44,653 bases of DNA. Source: Flavobacteriales bacterium UBA7666 (lineage in GTDB: Bacteria; Bacteroidota; Bacteroidia; Flavobacteriales_D; Crocinitomicaceae). Location: contig DLHO01000023.1 of NCBI GenBank assembly GCA_002483265.1, forward strand, positions 1 to 44,653, read 5' to 3'. The notes under the pieces were generated by a model that searched no databases, was not told the origin of the DNA, and worked only from the letters and a program-made list of their open reading frames with translations. The position numbers and the translations under genes are program-made. Below are positions 15,684 to 23,951 of the stretch, piece after piece (positions within the stretch are counted from its first letter, which is position 1; every line of letters starts with the position of its first letter).

Positions 15684-17108
15684 GTGGTTTTTAGCAGTAC
15701 ACTCTTTCTTTTTTACTTCCTGCCTTTATTCCTGCTTGTTTATCATGTAGTTCCCAAATCGCTGAAGAATTGGGTGATCTTCTTTTTCAGTATTCTTTTT
15801 TATACCTGGGGAGCTCCGGTTTTCGTTTTTATCTTACTGGGAACGTCTTTTCTGGATTTTTTATTAGTGAGGACGATTCATCAGTCAACAGAAGCACGAA
15901 AGAAGAGAATCCTCCTGATTATCTCACTCACAATCAATCTAGGTCTTTTGGCCTATTTTAAGTACTCCAATTTTTTTGTGGGAAATGCGAACGCTTTGCT
16001 GGAAGGTTTCGGACTGAAAGAAGTGACATGGACAAAGGTCATTATGCCAATCGGAATTTCGTTTTTCACGTTTGAATCCATCACTTATACGGTCGATGTT
16101 TACCGTGGAAAGCATGCTCCTTTAAAGAGCTTGAAAGACTATTTATTATATCTGTTGGCTTTCCCAAAATTGATTGCAGGACCCATTGTGCGGTTTCAGG
16201 AAATTGCCGATGAGGTCATTGAACGCAAGGAAAATATCGATGAAAAACTGATTGGTTTTTACCGCTTCTCCATTGGTTTGGCGAAGAAAGTCCTAATTGC
16301 AAACGTCATGGCCGAGCAGGCAAAAGTGATTTTTGACAGTGATTTTCACCAGCTGAGCGCTTCTACTGCCTGGATCGGAATTTTGGCTTATACCATGCAG
16401 ATCTATTTCGATTTCTCAGGATATTCCGATATGGCAATCGGTTTGGGTAAGATCATGGGATTCCATTTTCCTGAAAATTTCAATAGTCCTTACAGTTCCA
16501 AAAGCATCACGGAATTCTGGCGCAGATGGCATATGACCTTGGGGAATTTTATGCGTGATTATCTCTATATCCCGTTAGGAGGAAATCGTGTTTCATCCAA
16601 AACCCGCTTGTATTTTAATTTGGCTTTGGTATTCATCCTCTCCGGATTTTGGCATGGAGCATACTGGAATTTCATCGTTTGGGGAGCCTTTCATGGAACG
16701 TTTCTGATTTTGGATCGCATCTTTTTGGTAAAGCTCCTGAATCGTTTAGGTAGCGTACTTTCTATTGGAATCACATTTGTTATCGTCATGATGGGTTGGG
16801 TGATTTTCAAGATTGAGGGCGATATGGGTAAGGTAGGACTTTATTTTGAGCGCTTGTTTGATTTTAGCTGGGATGCGACATTTATTACGCTTCCCAATTT
16901 TTGGCCTTTACTGATTGTAGCCGCTTTCTTTTCCTTCCTTCCAGCTTTAAGAGTAGGAAAGAAAATGCAGGATTTTGTTTACAATAGAAATACCTATTCC
17001 TTGTCAGTAAACGGATTATTCCTTTTGGCGACCATCATGCTGTTCATATTTAGTGCAAGTTCAGTCATTTCATCCGGATTCAATCCATTCATTTATTTCC
17101 GTTTTTAA
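15684..17108 (+). CDS. MBOAT-family O-acyltransferase (AlgI-like)
   Basis: A 474-residue polytopic membrane-bound O-acyltransferase. It begins with the family's typical MVFSSTLFLFYFLPLFLL, read from a GTG start, and contains the conserved stretches PIGISFFTFESITYTVDVYRG, YFDFSGYSDMAIGLGKIMGF, FWRRWHMTLGNFMRDYLYIPLGG and the catalytic His in SGFWHGAYWNF. AlgI-type enzymes pass acetyl groups across the inner membrane for O-acetylation of exopolysaccharide or other glycans. The next gene, one base away, encodes an AlgJ-like protein, completing the usual pair. The acceptor polymer is unknown. A TATCTTCG box at 15659-15666 is a possible promoter. Confidence 0.92.
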   Translation: MVFSSTLFLFYFLPLFLLVYHVVPKSLKNWVIFFFSILFYTWGAPVFVFILLGTSFLDFLLVRTIHQSTEARKKRILLIISLTINLGLLAYFKYSNFFVGNANALLEGFGLKEVTWTKVIMPIGISFFTFESITYTVDVYRGKHAPLKSLKDYLLYLLAFPKLIAGPIVRFQEIADEVIERKENIDEKLIGFYRFSIGLAKKVLIANVMAEQAKVIFDSDFHQLSASTAWIGILAYTMQIYFDFSGYSDMAIGLGKIMGFHFPENFNSPYSSKSITEFWRRWHMTLGNFMRDYLYIPLGGNRVSSKTRLYFNLALVFILSGFWHGAYWNFIVWGAFHGTFLILDRIFLVKLLNRLGSVLSIGITFVIVMMGWVIFKIEGDMGKVGLYFERLFDFSWDATFITLPNFWPLLIVAAFFSFLPALRVGKKMQDFVYNRNTYSLSVNGLFLLATIMLFIFSASSVISSGFNPFIYFRF

Positions 17109-17109
17109 G

Positions 17110-18258
17110 ATGAATCAGCAGCCAACACATAAGCGTTTGAAACAAGTTATTTTCTTTGGAATAATCGCGTTATTGTTCATTCCAATGATTCAGCACAGAT
17201 ATCGTTTGTTGGAAGAAAAACCGCTGAATGGAGCTTTTGTACTTTCGACAAAACCTGAGTTGAACAAAGAGAATTGGTTCTCCGGGAAATATCAGGAAGG
17301 ACAGGACAAATACATTGCAGAACATACAGGTTTCCGTCCCGGTTGGGTGCGTTTGTATAACCAATGGAATTATAGTTTATTCAATATAGCACATGCCACA
17401 GGAGTCATAAGAGGAAAAGAAGATTACCTCTACGAGGAAAATTACATCAAAGCATATTATGGAACGGATTTCCTGGGAGAGAAAGAAATCAAAAGGATCA
17501 CCAATCAGTGGAAGGCGGTTCAGGATACTTTGAAACGAAAGGGAATTGATTTAGTAGTGATTCTTGCGCCCGGAAAAGGCAGTTTCTACCCGGAATTTAT
17601 TCCGGATGAATATAGAAAGCCAAGAACGGGAAAAACGAATTATGAAGTATTTAAAAAACAGTTCCGGGAACATTCAGTAGCACATATTGATATGCACAGT
17701 TGGTTTGAATCGATGAAAAAGACTTCGAAATATCCGCTTTTTCCCAAAACAGGAATTCATTGGAGTGCATACGGGCAATTTTTAGCAACAGATTCCCTTA
17801 CAAAATTTGTTTCGGCGCGTTGCAAAACCCAAATTCCGTATTATGTTTTAGACACGATTAAAGAATCCAATAAACCGAAACTTGGAGATGACGATATCGC
17901 AATTGGAATGAATCTGATCTTTGGAATTAAGGATTTGGAATTGGCTTATCCGGAATTTCATGCGAGCCGGAAAGCGAAAAAGGAAGATCCCAAAGTACTC
18001 GTGATTGCGGATAGTTTTTATTGGGCTTTATTCAATTCAAATGTGTCTAATTTCCTTTTTAAGGAAGGTGAATTCTGGTATTATAACGAACAAATTTACC
18101 CGGCTACCTTTACTCAGGAAACTTTGGTGAAAAATCAAAATCTGGATGAGAAATTAAAAGAAAACAAGGTGGTTTTCCTTTTGATCACAGATGCAAACCT
18201 CTACAAGTTTGGTTTTGGGTTTCTGGAAATGGCATGTAAAGAGTACGGAATAAAGTAG
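17110..18258 (+). CDS. AlgJ/AlgX-like SGNH acetyltransferase partner
   Basis: A 382-residue protein with one N-terminal anchor (about residues 10-28, IFFGIIALLFIPMI) and a periplasmic SGNH-like domain. Markers are ENWFSGKYQEGQDKYIAEHTGFRP (ALGX/DHHW type N terminus), GKEDYLYEE, the GIHWSAYGQ motif (215-223) with the catalytic His, and IADSFYW with Ser302 as nucleophile. In Pseudomonas AlgJ/AlgX the His motif is DxHW; here the Asp position is Gly215, so the triad looks incomplete or uses another acid. It should take acetyl from the AlgI-like neighbour and attach it to a glycan. ATG 17110 is chosen because it starts one base after the previous stop; the upstream GTG at 17053 lies inside that gene. 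Confidence 0.85.
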   Translation: MNQQPTHKRLKQVIFFGIIALLFIPMIQHRYRLLEEKPLNGAFVLSTKPELNKENWFSGKYQEGQDKYIAEHTGFRPGWVRLYNQWNYSLFNIAHATGVIRGKEDYLYEENYIKAYYGTDFLGEKEIKRITNQWKAVQDTLKRKGIDLVVILAPGKGSFYPEFIPDEYRKPRTGKTNYEVFKKQFREHSVAHIDMHSWFESMKKTSKYPLFPKTGIHWSAYGQFLATDSLTKFVSARCKTQIPYYVLDTIKESNKPKLGDDDIAIGMNLIFGIKDLELAYPEFHASRKAKKEDPKVLVIADSFYWALFNSNVSNFLFKEGEFWYYNEQIYPATFTQETLVKNQNLDEKLKENKVVFLLITDANLYKFGFGFLEMACKEYGIK

Positions 18259-18322
18259 GAAAGCGATGCTTCTCGTTCCTACTATTATTTCTCCGACATT
18301 CAAATACTTTTTCTGAGTAAAA

Positions 18323-18357
18323 AAATAAGGAGACTGCTTTCGCAAGTCCCCTTATTT
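18323..18357. terminator. Bidirectional terminator, convergent genes
   Basis: AAATAAGGAGACTGC pairs with GCAAGTCCCCTTATTT, with one bulge and one mismatch, around a short TTTC loop. It lies between the AlgJ-like gene and the convergent minus-strand gene. Confidence 0.7.
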
Positions 18358-18395
18358 GATTTAGGTGGAGGTAGAAATCGGTGTTAATTTGTTAA

Positions 18396-19184
18396 TTATT
18401 GTGGTTCAGTTTTTTCAATAGTTGGTGATGGTGGTTCCTGTTCAATGGCTGGTTTTCCTAAAGTTGGAGGATAATCCGGTTCAACCAAACCTTCAACCAT
18501 TACATCTCCTGTAATCTGAACAGGCATTTCTCCCGTTTTTACATTGCATTTAACGGCTTCTGCTTTCAGTGTGAGAATCAATTTCTTTCCTTTGGCATAT
18601 GATTCCATGTTTTGTCGGTGCAAAGTGTCTGCAACATGGTTCTTTGCTAGGTAAATCAAATCAAAGGTTTCTTTCTTTAAATCTTTTTCATTGACAGTCA
18701 ATTCAAAGTTTCCTGCTTCATCTGTGTAACCCTTCAGGATGGTTTTCCCGTCTTGTTGAATTTCAACCGGAGATTTTGCTAAAGGCTTTCCTGTTTTTTC
18801 ATCTTTTAACTGCCCACTGATCTTCATGGGAAACTTCAATTTGTTAAAAGCTTTTTGTTTCACAACTGTTGCATCATCCGGCGCCGACTCACAGGATGAG
18901 ATTATCGGACCCAAAAAACCAAGTATACCTAGTAAAGATAATCCCACCCGATAGGAAGCGTTGGACAATGCAACATGTGAAGTTTTAGAACTGATTTGAT
19001 GATTATGAAAAATTCCGCAAACCTTTCCCGGGTTTGACGTAATGATTTGTTTGATTTCTGTATCAGACTTCTGACGAAAATCCGTCAAAACCTTTTCACA
19101 GCTTGAACAATAATACCCACCCTCGCGCTTTTCCATTCGCGTATGCGACTGATTACAAGGTAATGACATGATTGGCTTGTTCAT
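18396..19184 (-). CDS. Membrane protein with N-terminal Cys4 motif and carboxypeptidase-regulatory-like domain
   Basis: A 262-residue protein in three parts. The N terminus has Cys10, CSSC at 26-29 and KVCGIF with Cys56, with the phrase LTDFRQKSDTEI between; this layout recurs in Bacteroidetes proteins and suggests a small zinc-binding domain in the cytoplasm. A hydrophobic segment follows (about 78-97), and then a beta-rich domain FPMKISGQLKDEKTGKPLAKSPVEI ... GYTDEAGNFELTV, a carboxypeptidase-regulatory-like (CarboxypepD_reg type) repeat, predicted outside the membrane. The last 30 residues are Pro/Glu rich. Exact role unknown; the architecture suggests a membrane-anchored sensor or accessory protein. 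Confidence 0.75.
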   Translation of the reverse strand: MNKPIMSLPCNQSHTRMEKREGGYYCSSCEKVLTDFRQKSDTEIKQIITSNPGKVCGIFHNHQISSKTSHVALSNASYRVGLSLLGILGFLGPIISSCESAPDDATVVKQKAFNKLKFPMKISGQLKDEKTGKPLAKSPVEIQQDGKTILKGYTDEAGNFELTVNEKDLKKETFDLIYLAKNHVADTLHRQNMESYAKGKKLILTLKAEAVKCNVKTGEMPVQITGDVMVEGLVEPDYPPTLGKPAIEQEPPSPTIEKTEPQ

Positions 19185-19338
19185 AACTGTAGTTTAACGA
19201 AATGAAAATAGGAATTAATCAATTCGCTGATTTCAAAAAAATGTAAAGTGTACGTTTGCTTTATTTAAGGGAAGAAAAACATCCTTGTATTACAACCTCG
19301 ATCAATTAAGTAGTAATTTTACAGGAGATAATTCGTCT

Positions 19339-19764
19339 ATGAGAAAATTGAATAGCGTTTCGCTGGAAGAAATCAATAAGTATTCAAACAATACCTTGTT
19401 GGGGCATTTAGATATTAAATGTGTTGAAATCGGAGAAGATTATATTATTGCAACCATGCCTGTAGATCACCGGACACATCAGCCAATGGGTTTGTTACAC
19501 GGTGGAGCCAGCGCTGCTTTGATTGAATCAATCGGTTCCATTGGTTCTACCTTATTACTGGATCTAAGTAAAGAAGCTCCTGTTGGAATTGAGATCAATG
19601 CAAATCACATCGGAAGTGTGAAAACAGGTTCTGTAAAAGCAATTGGAAAGATTGTTCATGCCGGATCGCGTACACATATCTGGCAAGTAGATATCTTCGA
19701 CGAATCGAATGATCGTTTGATTTGCACCGGACGTTTAACCGTAATGATTGTTCCCAGAGCGTGA
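19339..19764 (+). CDS. Hotdog-fold thioesterase, probable DHNA-CoA thioesterase (MenI-like)
   Basis: A 141-residue single hotdog domain of the PaaI/YdiI group. The motif HQPMGLLHGGASAALIESIGSIGS contains the HGG and catalytic acidic residue (Glu) typical of the family. It overlaps the isochorismate synthase gene (GTGA overlap at 19761-19764) and menD lies downstream, so the most likely job is release of 1,4-dihydroxy-2-naphthoate from its CoA ester in menaquinone synthesis (inference from context). The ATG at 19339 gives MRKLNSVSLEE; an in-frame TTG at 19285 would add 18 residues with no family match. A TAATTTTA box at 19314-19321 could be the promoter. Confidence 0.82.
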   Translation: MRKLNSVSLEEINKYSNNTLLGHLDIKCVEIGEDYIIATMPVDHRTHQPMGLLHGGASAALIESIGSIGSTLLLDLSKEAPVGIEINANHIGSVKTGSVKAIGKIVHAGSRTHIWQVDIFDESNDRLICTGRLTVMIVPRA

Positions 19765-20735
19765 AAGATTTATTGATTTATAGATTACCTAAAGAAAAGG
19801 CTTCTCTAATAAAAAGAGGTACTTTTTCAACCTTGAAAGAAGGGGAGAAACCTTCCGGATTTGTTGTTTCAGACTTTTTGCATGAGCGAACGTTTCACTT
19901 CAAGGAAACCACTGAATTTGATCCCAAATTCGACTTTCATTACAGCAAAGAAATTCCTACGGTGATTTCACGAAGAGATTATCAGATTGAAGCCCAGGCT
20001 TTTTTGAATTCATTTCCTTTGCTGGGTGTTGAAAAGGGCGTTTTTTCCCGAATCAAGCAAACACCTTTTCAGGGAGAAAGAGCCTTTGATCTGTTTCATA
20101 TGCTGGAGAGTACTTATCCAAACGCCTTTTGTTATCTTATTTCTTCAGCTCAATTTGGTACCTGGATCGGAGCCACTCCGGAATTGTTGATGAATCAGGA
20201 AGGAATGGTTTGTAAAACAGTTGCTTTGGCAGGAACTCATGGAGAAAACGAACAACACGAATGGACTCCGAAAGAACTGGAAGAACACGCATTCGTTGTA
20301 GATGCGATCAGGGAAAATCTGGAACGAAATGAATGTGTCGAAATTGAATCTGAAGGGCCATATGTAGTTCAGGCCGGACCGGTTCAACACTTGAAAACAG
20401 ACTTCAAAGCACTTTTAACAAAACCCAACGCCTGGTCAATTGCCTTGGATTTGCATCCAACTCCGGCGGTTTGTGGAACTCCAAGAAGAAATGCGATCGA
20501 AGCCATTGCAAGCAGGGAAATGCACAATCGTGAATTATACACCGGCTTCATCGGTTTCTTTGAAGAAGGGAACACCAATCTGTTTGTCAATCTGCGCTGT
20601 GCACAGTTATTTCAGGATAAAGCCTTTTTATATGTTGGTGGTGGCTTCACCATTGATTCGATTCCGGATTTGGAATGGGAAGAAACGGAGCACAAAGCTG
20701 AAACCTTAATGCGGGTGATGAAAAAGATTTATTAG
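19761..20735 (+). CDS. menF: Isochorismate synthase (MenF-type chorismate-binding enzyme)
   Basis: A 324-residue chorismate-utilising enzyme that converts chorismate to isochorismate, the first step of menaquinone synthesis. Family motifs: WIGATPELLM, VALAGTHGE, EHAFVVDAIRENL, the chorismate/Mg segment HPTPAVCGTPRRNAIEAI and REMHNRELYTGFIGFFE. It is shorter than E. coli MenF (about 430 aa) because the N-terminal part is reduced, which is common in Bacteroidetes. The GTG start overlaps the TGA of the thioesterase gene (GTGA), showing translational coupling. The alternative role (salicylate or siderophore branch) is unlikely given menD nearby. Confidence 0.88.
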   Translation: MKDLLIYRLPKEKASLIKRGTFSTLKEGEKPSGFVVSDFLHERTFHFKETTEFDPKFDFHYSKEIPTVISRRDYQIEAQAFLNSFPLLGVEKGVFSRIKQTPFQGERAFDLFHMLESTYPNAFCYLISSAQFGTWIGATPELLMNQEGMVCKTVALAGTHGENEQHEWTPKELEEHAFVVDAIRENLERNECVEIESEGPYVVQAGPVQHLKTDFKALLTKPNAWSIALDLHPTPAVCGTPRRNAIEAIASREMHNRELYTGFIGFFEEGNTNLFVNLRCAQLFQDKAFLYVGGGFTIDSIPDLEWEETEHKAETLMRVMKKIY

Positions 20736-20802
20736 TTCTTTGATCAATCAATCATTAAACAATTGGATTAATTTCGCCGGAGTTTTTAATTACTGATAAC
20801 TT

Positions 20803-21783
20803 ATGAAAATTCTGGCTCTTGCTGCTTTCATCGCACCTTGTTTCCTGTTCAATACAATTCAAGCTCAAAATTTGAAGCCTGAAAGAGCGGTTTCACTGAA
20901 AATAGATATTCCACCGGTAAACCTGGATTATATTGGAAACACACGAATCTATGTCGATCCAATGTCTAATGATGTGTACAATATTCGCGGAATGTTTATT
21001 CAGAAGTTTAACAATCGCGTGTATACCTTCGAAAATTCGATCGAAGCGAGTGACATGTATGTGACTTTTTCGATGAATCGGATCACTAAAAAAAATGCAG
21101 TCGCTTCCACATCTTCTTCTACAAGTACAGATAAGGCTGGTAATAAAACTACTACAATCACTTATCGCTACGATGGGGAAGAGCAAATCAACATGGTTTT
21201 CTCACTGAATCTTGCAAATGGTGTAACCATAAAAAACTATTCAGAATCCGGTTATAGCCAGTATTCAGGTACTTCGACAAAGAACTATGAAAGTGCAAAA
21301 ACAGAATACAACAACAATAAATCGAAAAAAATAGCAAGTACTATAGAAGATTTAGTAGGAAGAGTTTACAACAAAATGTGCGCGGATTATTTAATTGGAA
21401 ACCGAAATATTGATTTATACGCAATCGGTGCAAAATCCAAAAAACAAGATTATTCCGATATCAATAATGCAGGTGATTTATTGATCAAATGGTTTGCAAC
21501 CAATCCTACTGACGCATTGGATCCGGATGTCATAAAAGCATTACTGATTTATGACGAAGCATTATTAGAGCACGAACCGAAAGATAAAAAAGCACGAGTT
21601 GACAATGAAATTGCGGCTGTTTGCTATTATCAGAAAGCATCTGTGGAATTCTATTTAAAGAACTACCGGAAAGCAGAAGAATTGATCCTGAAATCAGAAT
21701 CCTTGGATAAGCGCATTCATTTCAGTCAGGAAAATATGAAAGATCTGTTAAAGCTATTGAGAGACCGGAAGGTTTTTAATTAA
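20803..21783 (+). CDS. Hypothetical secreted protein, 326 aa
   Basis: No family recognised. A signal peptide (MKILALAAFIAPCFLFNTIQAQ) predicts export. The middle is a beta-rich region with a Ser/Thr-rich linker (STSSSTSTDKAGNKTTTITYRYDGEE region). The C-terminal third is helical and TPR-like (IAAVCYYQKASVEFYLKNYRKAEELILKSESL). It sits between the isochorismate synthase and menD genes in the same direction, 67 bases after one and 127 before the other, but nothing in it suggests a menaquinone role. A TAATTTCG box at 20769-20776 may start its own transcript. Confidence 0.7.
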   Translation: MKILALAAFIAPCFLFNTIQAQNLKPERAVSLKIDIPPVNLDYIGNTRIYVDPMSNDVYNIRGMFIQKFNNRVYTFENSIEASDMYVTFSMNRITKKNAVASTSSSTSTDKAGNKTTTITYRYDGEEQINMVFSLNLANGVTIKNYSESGYSQYSGTSTKNYESAKTEYNNNKSKKIASTIEDLVGRVYNKMCADYLIGNRNIDLYAIGAKSKKQDYSDINNAGDLLIKWFATNPTDALDPDVIKALLIYDEALLEHEPKDKKARVDNEIAAVCYYQKASVEFYLKNYRKAEELILKSESLDKRIHFSQENMKDLLKLLRDRKVFN

Positions 21784-21785
21784 AA

Positions 21786-21844
21786 AAAGGTGACTGAGCG
21801 TTGAAAACCCTGACCGTAGCGTCTGGGGAGTCGAAGGCACCTTT
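21786..21844. repeat. Interrupted REP-like element upstream of menD
   Basis: AAAGGTG (21786-21792) and CACCTTT (21838-21844) form the outer stem. Inside are ACTGAGCG (21793-21800) and GGAGTCGAAG (21827-21836), the two halves of the ACTGAGCGGAGTCGAAG core found at 3157-3173, separated by a 26-base insertion. Confidence 0.6.
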
Positions 21845-21867
21845 ATGATTTTCTGCAAATTTCCTTT

Positions 21868-21887
21868 TCAATTCTCACTTTTCAATT
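21868..21887. repeat. Left copy of 20-bp inverted repeat bracketing menD
   Basis: TCAATTCTCACTTTTCAATT lies 23 bases before the menD start and is the exact reverse complement of 23610-23629. Low-complexity AATTGA character means chance or repeat spread is possible. Confidence 0.6.
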
Positions 21888-21910
21888 CTCAATTAAACTA
21901 AATTTACACC

Positions 21911-23611
21911 ATGATTTCAAGTGCAAAATTGGAAGTGCAACTAATCGTTGATGGTTGTAAAAAAGTAGGCGTAACACATGTTGTTATTTCTCCGGGATCC
22001 CGAAATGCTCCGCTGAGTATTGCTTTTGACGAAGATCCTCACTTCCAGGTTTTTGTGGTTCCTGATGAGCGGGTGGCAGCGTTTTATGCACATGGAATGG
22101 CGCAGAAATTAAACAAGCCGGTTGTTATTACGTGTACTTCCGGTTCCGCTCCATTGAATTATTATCCTGCTATAGCCGAAGCATTTTATCAGGAAACTCC
22201 CCTGATTGTTATTTCTGCTGACAGACCGTTGGAATGGGTTGATCAGGGAGATGGACAAACGATTCGTCAGGAGCGTGTATTCGATCAAATGGTTTTGAAA
22301 AGCGCACAGTTGAATGAAATTCATTCAGATAATCAACGCTGGCATTTCGAACGTAATCTATCCGAAGCTTTGCAAGCAGCAGTGGGAACAAGAAAAGGCC
22401 CCGTTCATTTGAATGTTCCTTTTTCGGAACCACTTTATGAAACAACCACAGATATTCATATTCTGAAAAACTGGGTAGAACTTGCTGAAACAGAATCCGT
22501 TTTAACAAAGAATAGTAAGAGCAAAATCGAAACCCTTTGGAATAATTCGGAGAAGCGTTTGATCATTGTGGGGCAGCACCGGAAAGATTCTGATTTACAG
22601 GAATTATTAGAGAAGTTGGCACTCGATGGATCAATAGCAGTTTTGGTAGAACATACTTCCAATTTGTACAGTCCTTATTTTGTTTCAAACATAGATCGAA
22701 CACTCAATATCATTCCGGAATCTGAGGTTGAATCCTTTCACCCGGATTGCATTGTAACGATCGGTGGAGCAATTGTTTCAAAGAAAATCAAAGTTTTTCT
22801 GCGTCAATCAAAAGCGCCAGTGATTCGTTTTGGAGTAGATTTCCCTTTCATGGATACGTATCAGAATTTGCGTTTTACGGCATCGATTTCTGCTTTTTCA
22901 GGTTTAGAGTTTATTCAAGAGTTGGTTCAAAAGAATCCGCATAAATCACGTTTTGGTTTTGCCTGGAAAAAAGTAGATCAGTTTGGTTCGGATGACCAAA
23001 AAAAGATTTGTGCAGCTCAACCCTGGAGTGATCTGAAAGCAATGGAGTTTGTCATGGATGTTATTCCTGATTATTCTAATTTGCACATTTCAAATAGTTC
23101 ATTAATTCGATATGCCCTGCTATTCGACCCGATCAAAAGTGTAAATTATTGGTGCAATCGCGGGACAAGCGGAATTGACGGAAGTAGCTCAACATCAGTT
23201 GGCTCTGCTATTGTTTCTCCGGATGAACCACATGTATTGGTAACCGGAGATCTTTCCTTTTTCTACGATTCCAATGCTTGGTGGAGTAAATACCTTCCTT
23301 CCAATTTGAGAATAGTTTTGGTCAATAATGGAGGAGGAGATATTTTCAATATTATTCCCGGTCCTAAATCAACCAATCAATGGAAAAAAATCTTCGTAGC
23401 CGAGCAGGAATTAGCTGCAGGAGATATTGCTAAAACGTACGGTCTGGAATACTTTCATGCTGCTTCAGAAGCAGATTTGGAAAAACATTTGAGTGCCTTC
23501 TTTTCTGAAAGTGCAAATGGGAAACCAAAGCTACTGGAGATAAATACGATGAAGGAACAGAACAGTGCTATTTTGGAAGGGTATTTTAAATCGTTTAAGA
23601 AGCGAGTTTAA
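21911..23611 (+). CDS. menD: SEPHCHC synthase, menaquinone biosynthesis
   Basis: MenD is the thiamine-diphosphate enzyme that joins isochorismate and 2-oxoglutarate to SEPHCHC in the cytoplasm. Length (566) and all domains fit. Visible motifs: VVISPGSRNAPLSIAF and the ThDP-site Glu region near the start, VTCTSGSAPLNYYPAIAEAF, ADRPLEWVDQGDGQTIRQ, NRGTSGIDGSSSTSVGSA, and the ThDP/Mg-binding VTGDLSFFYDSNAWW ... LVNNGGGDIFNIIPG. It belongs with the MenI-like and MenF genes upstream. The ATG at 21911 follows a TAAATTTA box (21899-21906) by four bases, another near-leaderless arrangement. The stop codon overlaps the right 20-bp inverted repeat. Confidence 0.96.
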   Translation: MISSAKLEVQLIVDGCKKVGVTHVVISPGSRNAPLSIAFDEDPHFQVFVVPDERVAAFYAHGMAQKLNKPVVITCTSGSAPLNYYPAIAEAFYQETPLIVISADRPLEWVDQGDGQTIRQERVFDQMVLKSAQLNEIHSDNQRWHFERNLSEALQAAVGTRKGPVHLNVPFSEPLYETTTDIHILKNWVELAETESVLTKNSKSKIETLWNNSEKRLIIVGQHRKDSDLQELLEKLALDGSIAVLVEHTSNLYSPYFVSNIDRTLNIIPESEVESFHPDCIVTIGGAIVSKKIKVFLRQSKAPVIRFGVDFPFMDTYQNLRFTASISAFSGLEFIQELVQKNPHKSRFGFAWKKVDQFGSDDQKKICAAQPWSDLKAMEFVMDVIPDYSNLHISNSSLIRYALLFDPIKSVNYWCNRGTSGIDGSSSTSVGSAIVSPDEPHVLVTGDLSFFYDSNAWWSKYLPSNLRIVLVNNGGGDIFNIIPGPKSTNQWKKIFVAEQELAAGDIAKTYGLEYFHAASEADLEKHLSAFFSESANGKPKLLEINTMKEQNSAILEGYFKSFKKRV

Positions 23612-23629
23612 TTGAAAAGTGAGAATTGA
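23610..23629. repeat. Right copy of 20-bp inverted repeat bracketing menD
   Basis: AATTGAAAAGTGAGAATTGA begins inside the menD stop codon and is the exact reverse complement of 21868-21887. Further AATTGATAATTGATAATTG units follow directly. Confidence 0.6.
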
Positions 23630-23951
23630 TAATTGATAATTGAAAAGGGGATACTCATAGATTATTATCAATCTGCTGAAGCGAAAAACTCTTCTTTTTC
23701 AATTTTTCAATTTTCAATTGAAAGAAAAACAAAGAGAGCCCAGATGCTAAAAACTACTACGAAAAAGACAACTGGACTCCCTGATTGGTTTGAATGCCTC
23801 TTAATAGGGCAAGGTTCAATATCGCTAATGTAAGTAAATCAGATATTTAAAACAAAATTTAAAAACTAAAAATTCTGTTAAAAATGAAAAAAATCACAAA
23901 TCCATTTTTTATAGTTTAATTGACACTAAATTTGTCCCAAAAAAATAGAAA
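23612..23951. other. Intergenic region with opposed AATTGA/TCAATT tracts
   Basis: 340 bases without a credible gene. A left tract with AATTGATAATTGATAATTGAAAA (to 23646) faces a right tract of TTTTTCAATTTTTCAA and more (23696-23722), which could pair into a large AT-rich hairpin. A 66-codon frame starting at 23633 is encoded mostly by this repeat and is not believed. A TAAATTTG box at 23927-23934 is a good -7 element for the TerC gene; no TTG at proper spacing is seen. Confidence 0.6.

Noticed and set aside
23633..23833. 66-codon frame in the menD-terC gap
   Set aside because: Its first half is encoded by the AATTGA/TCAATT repeat tracts, it lacks any recognisable family and has no promoter of its own.
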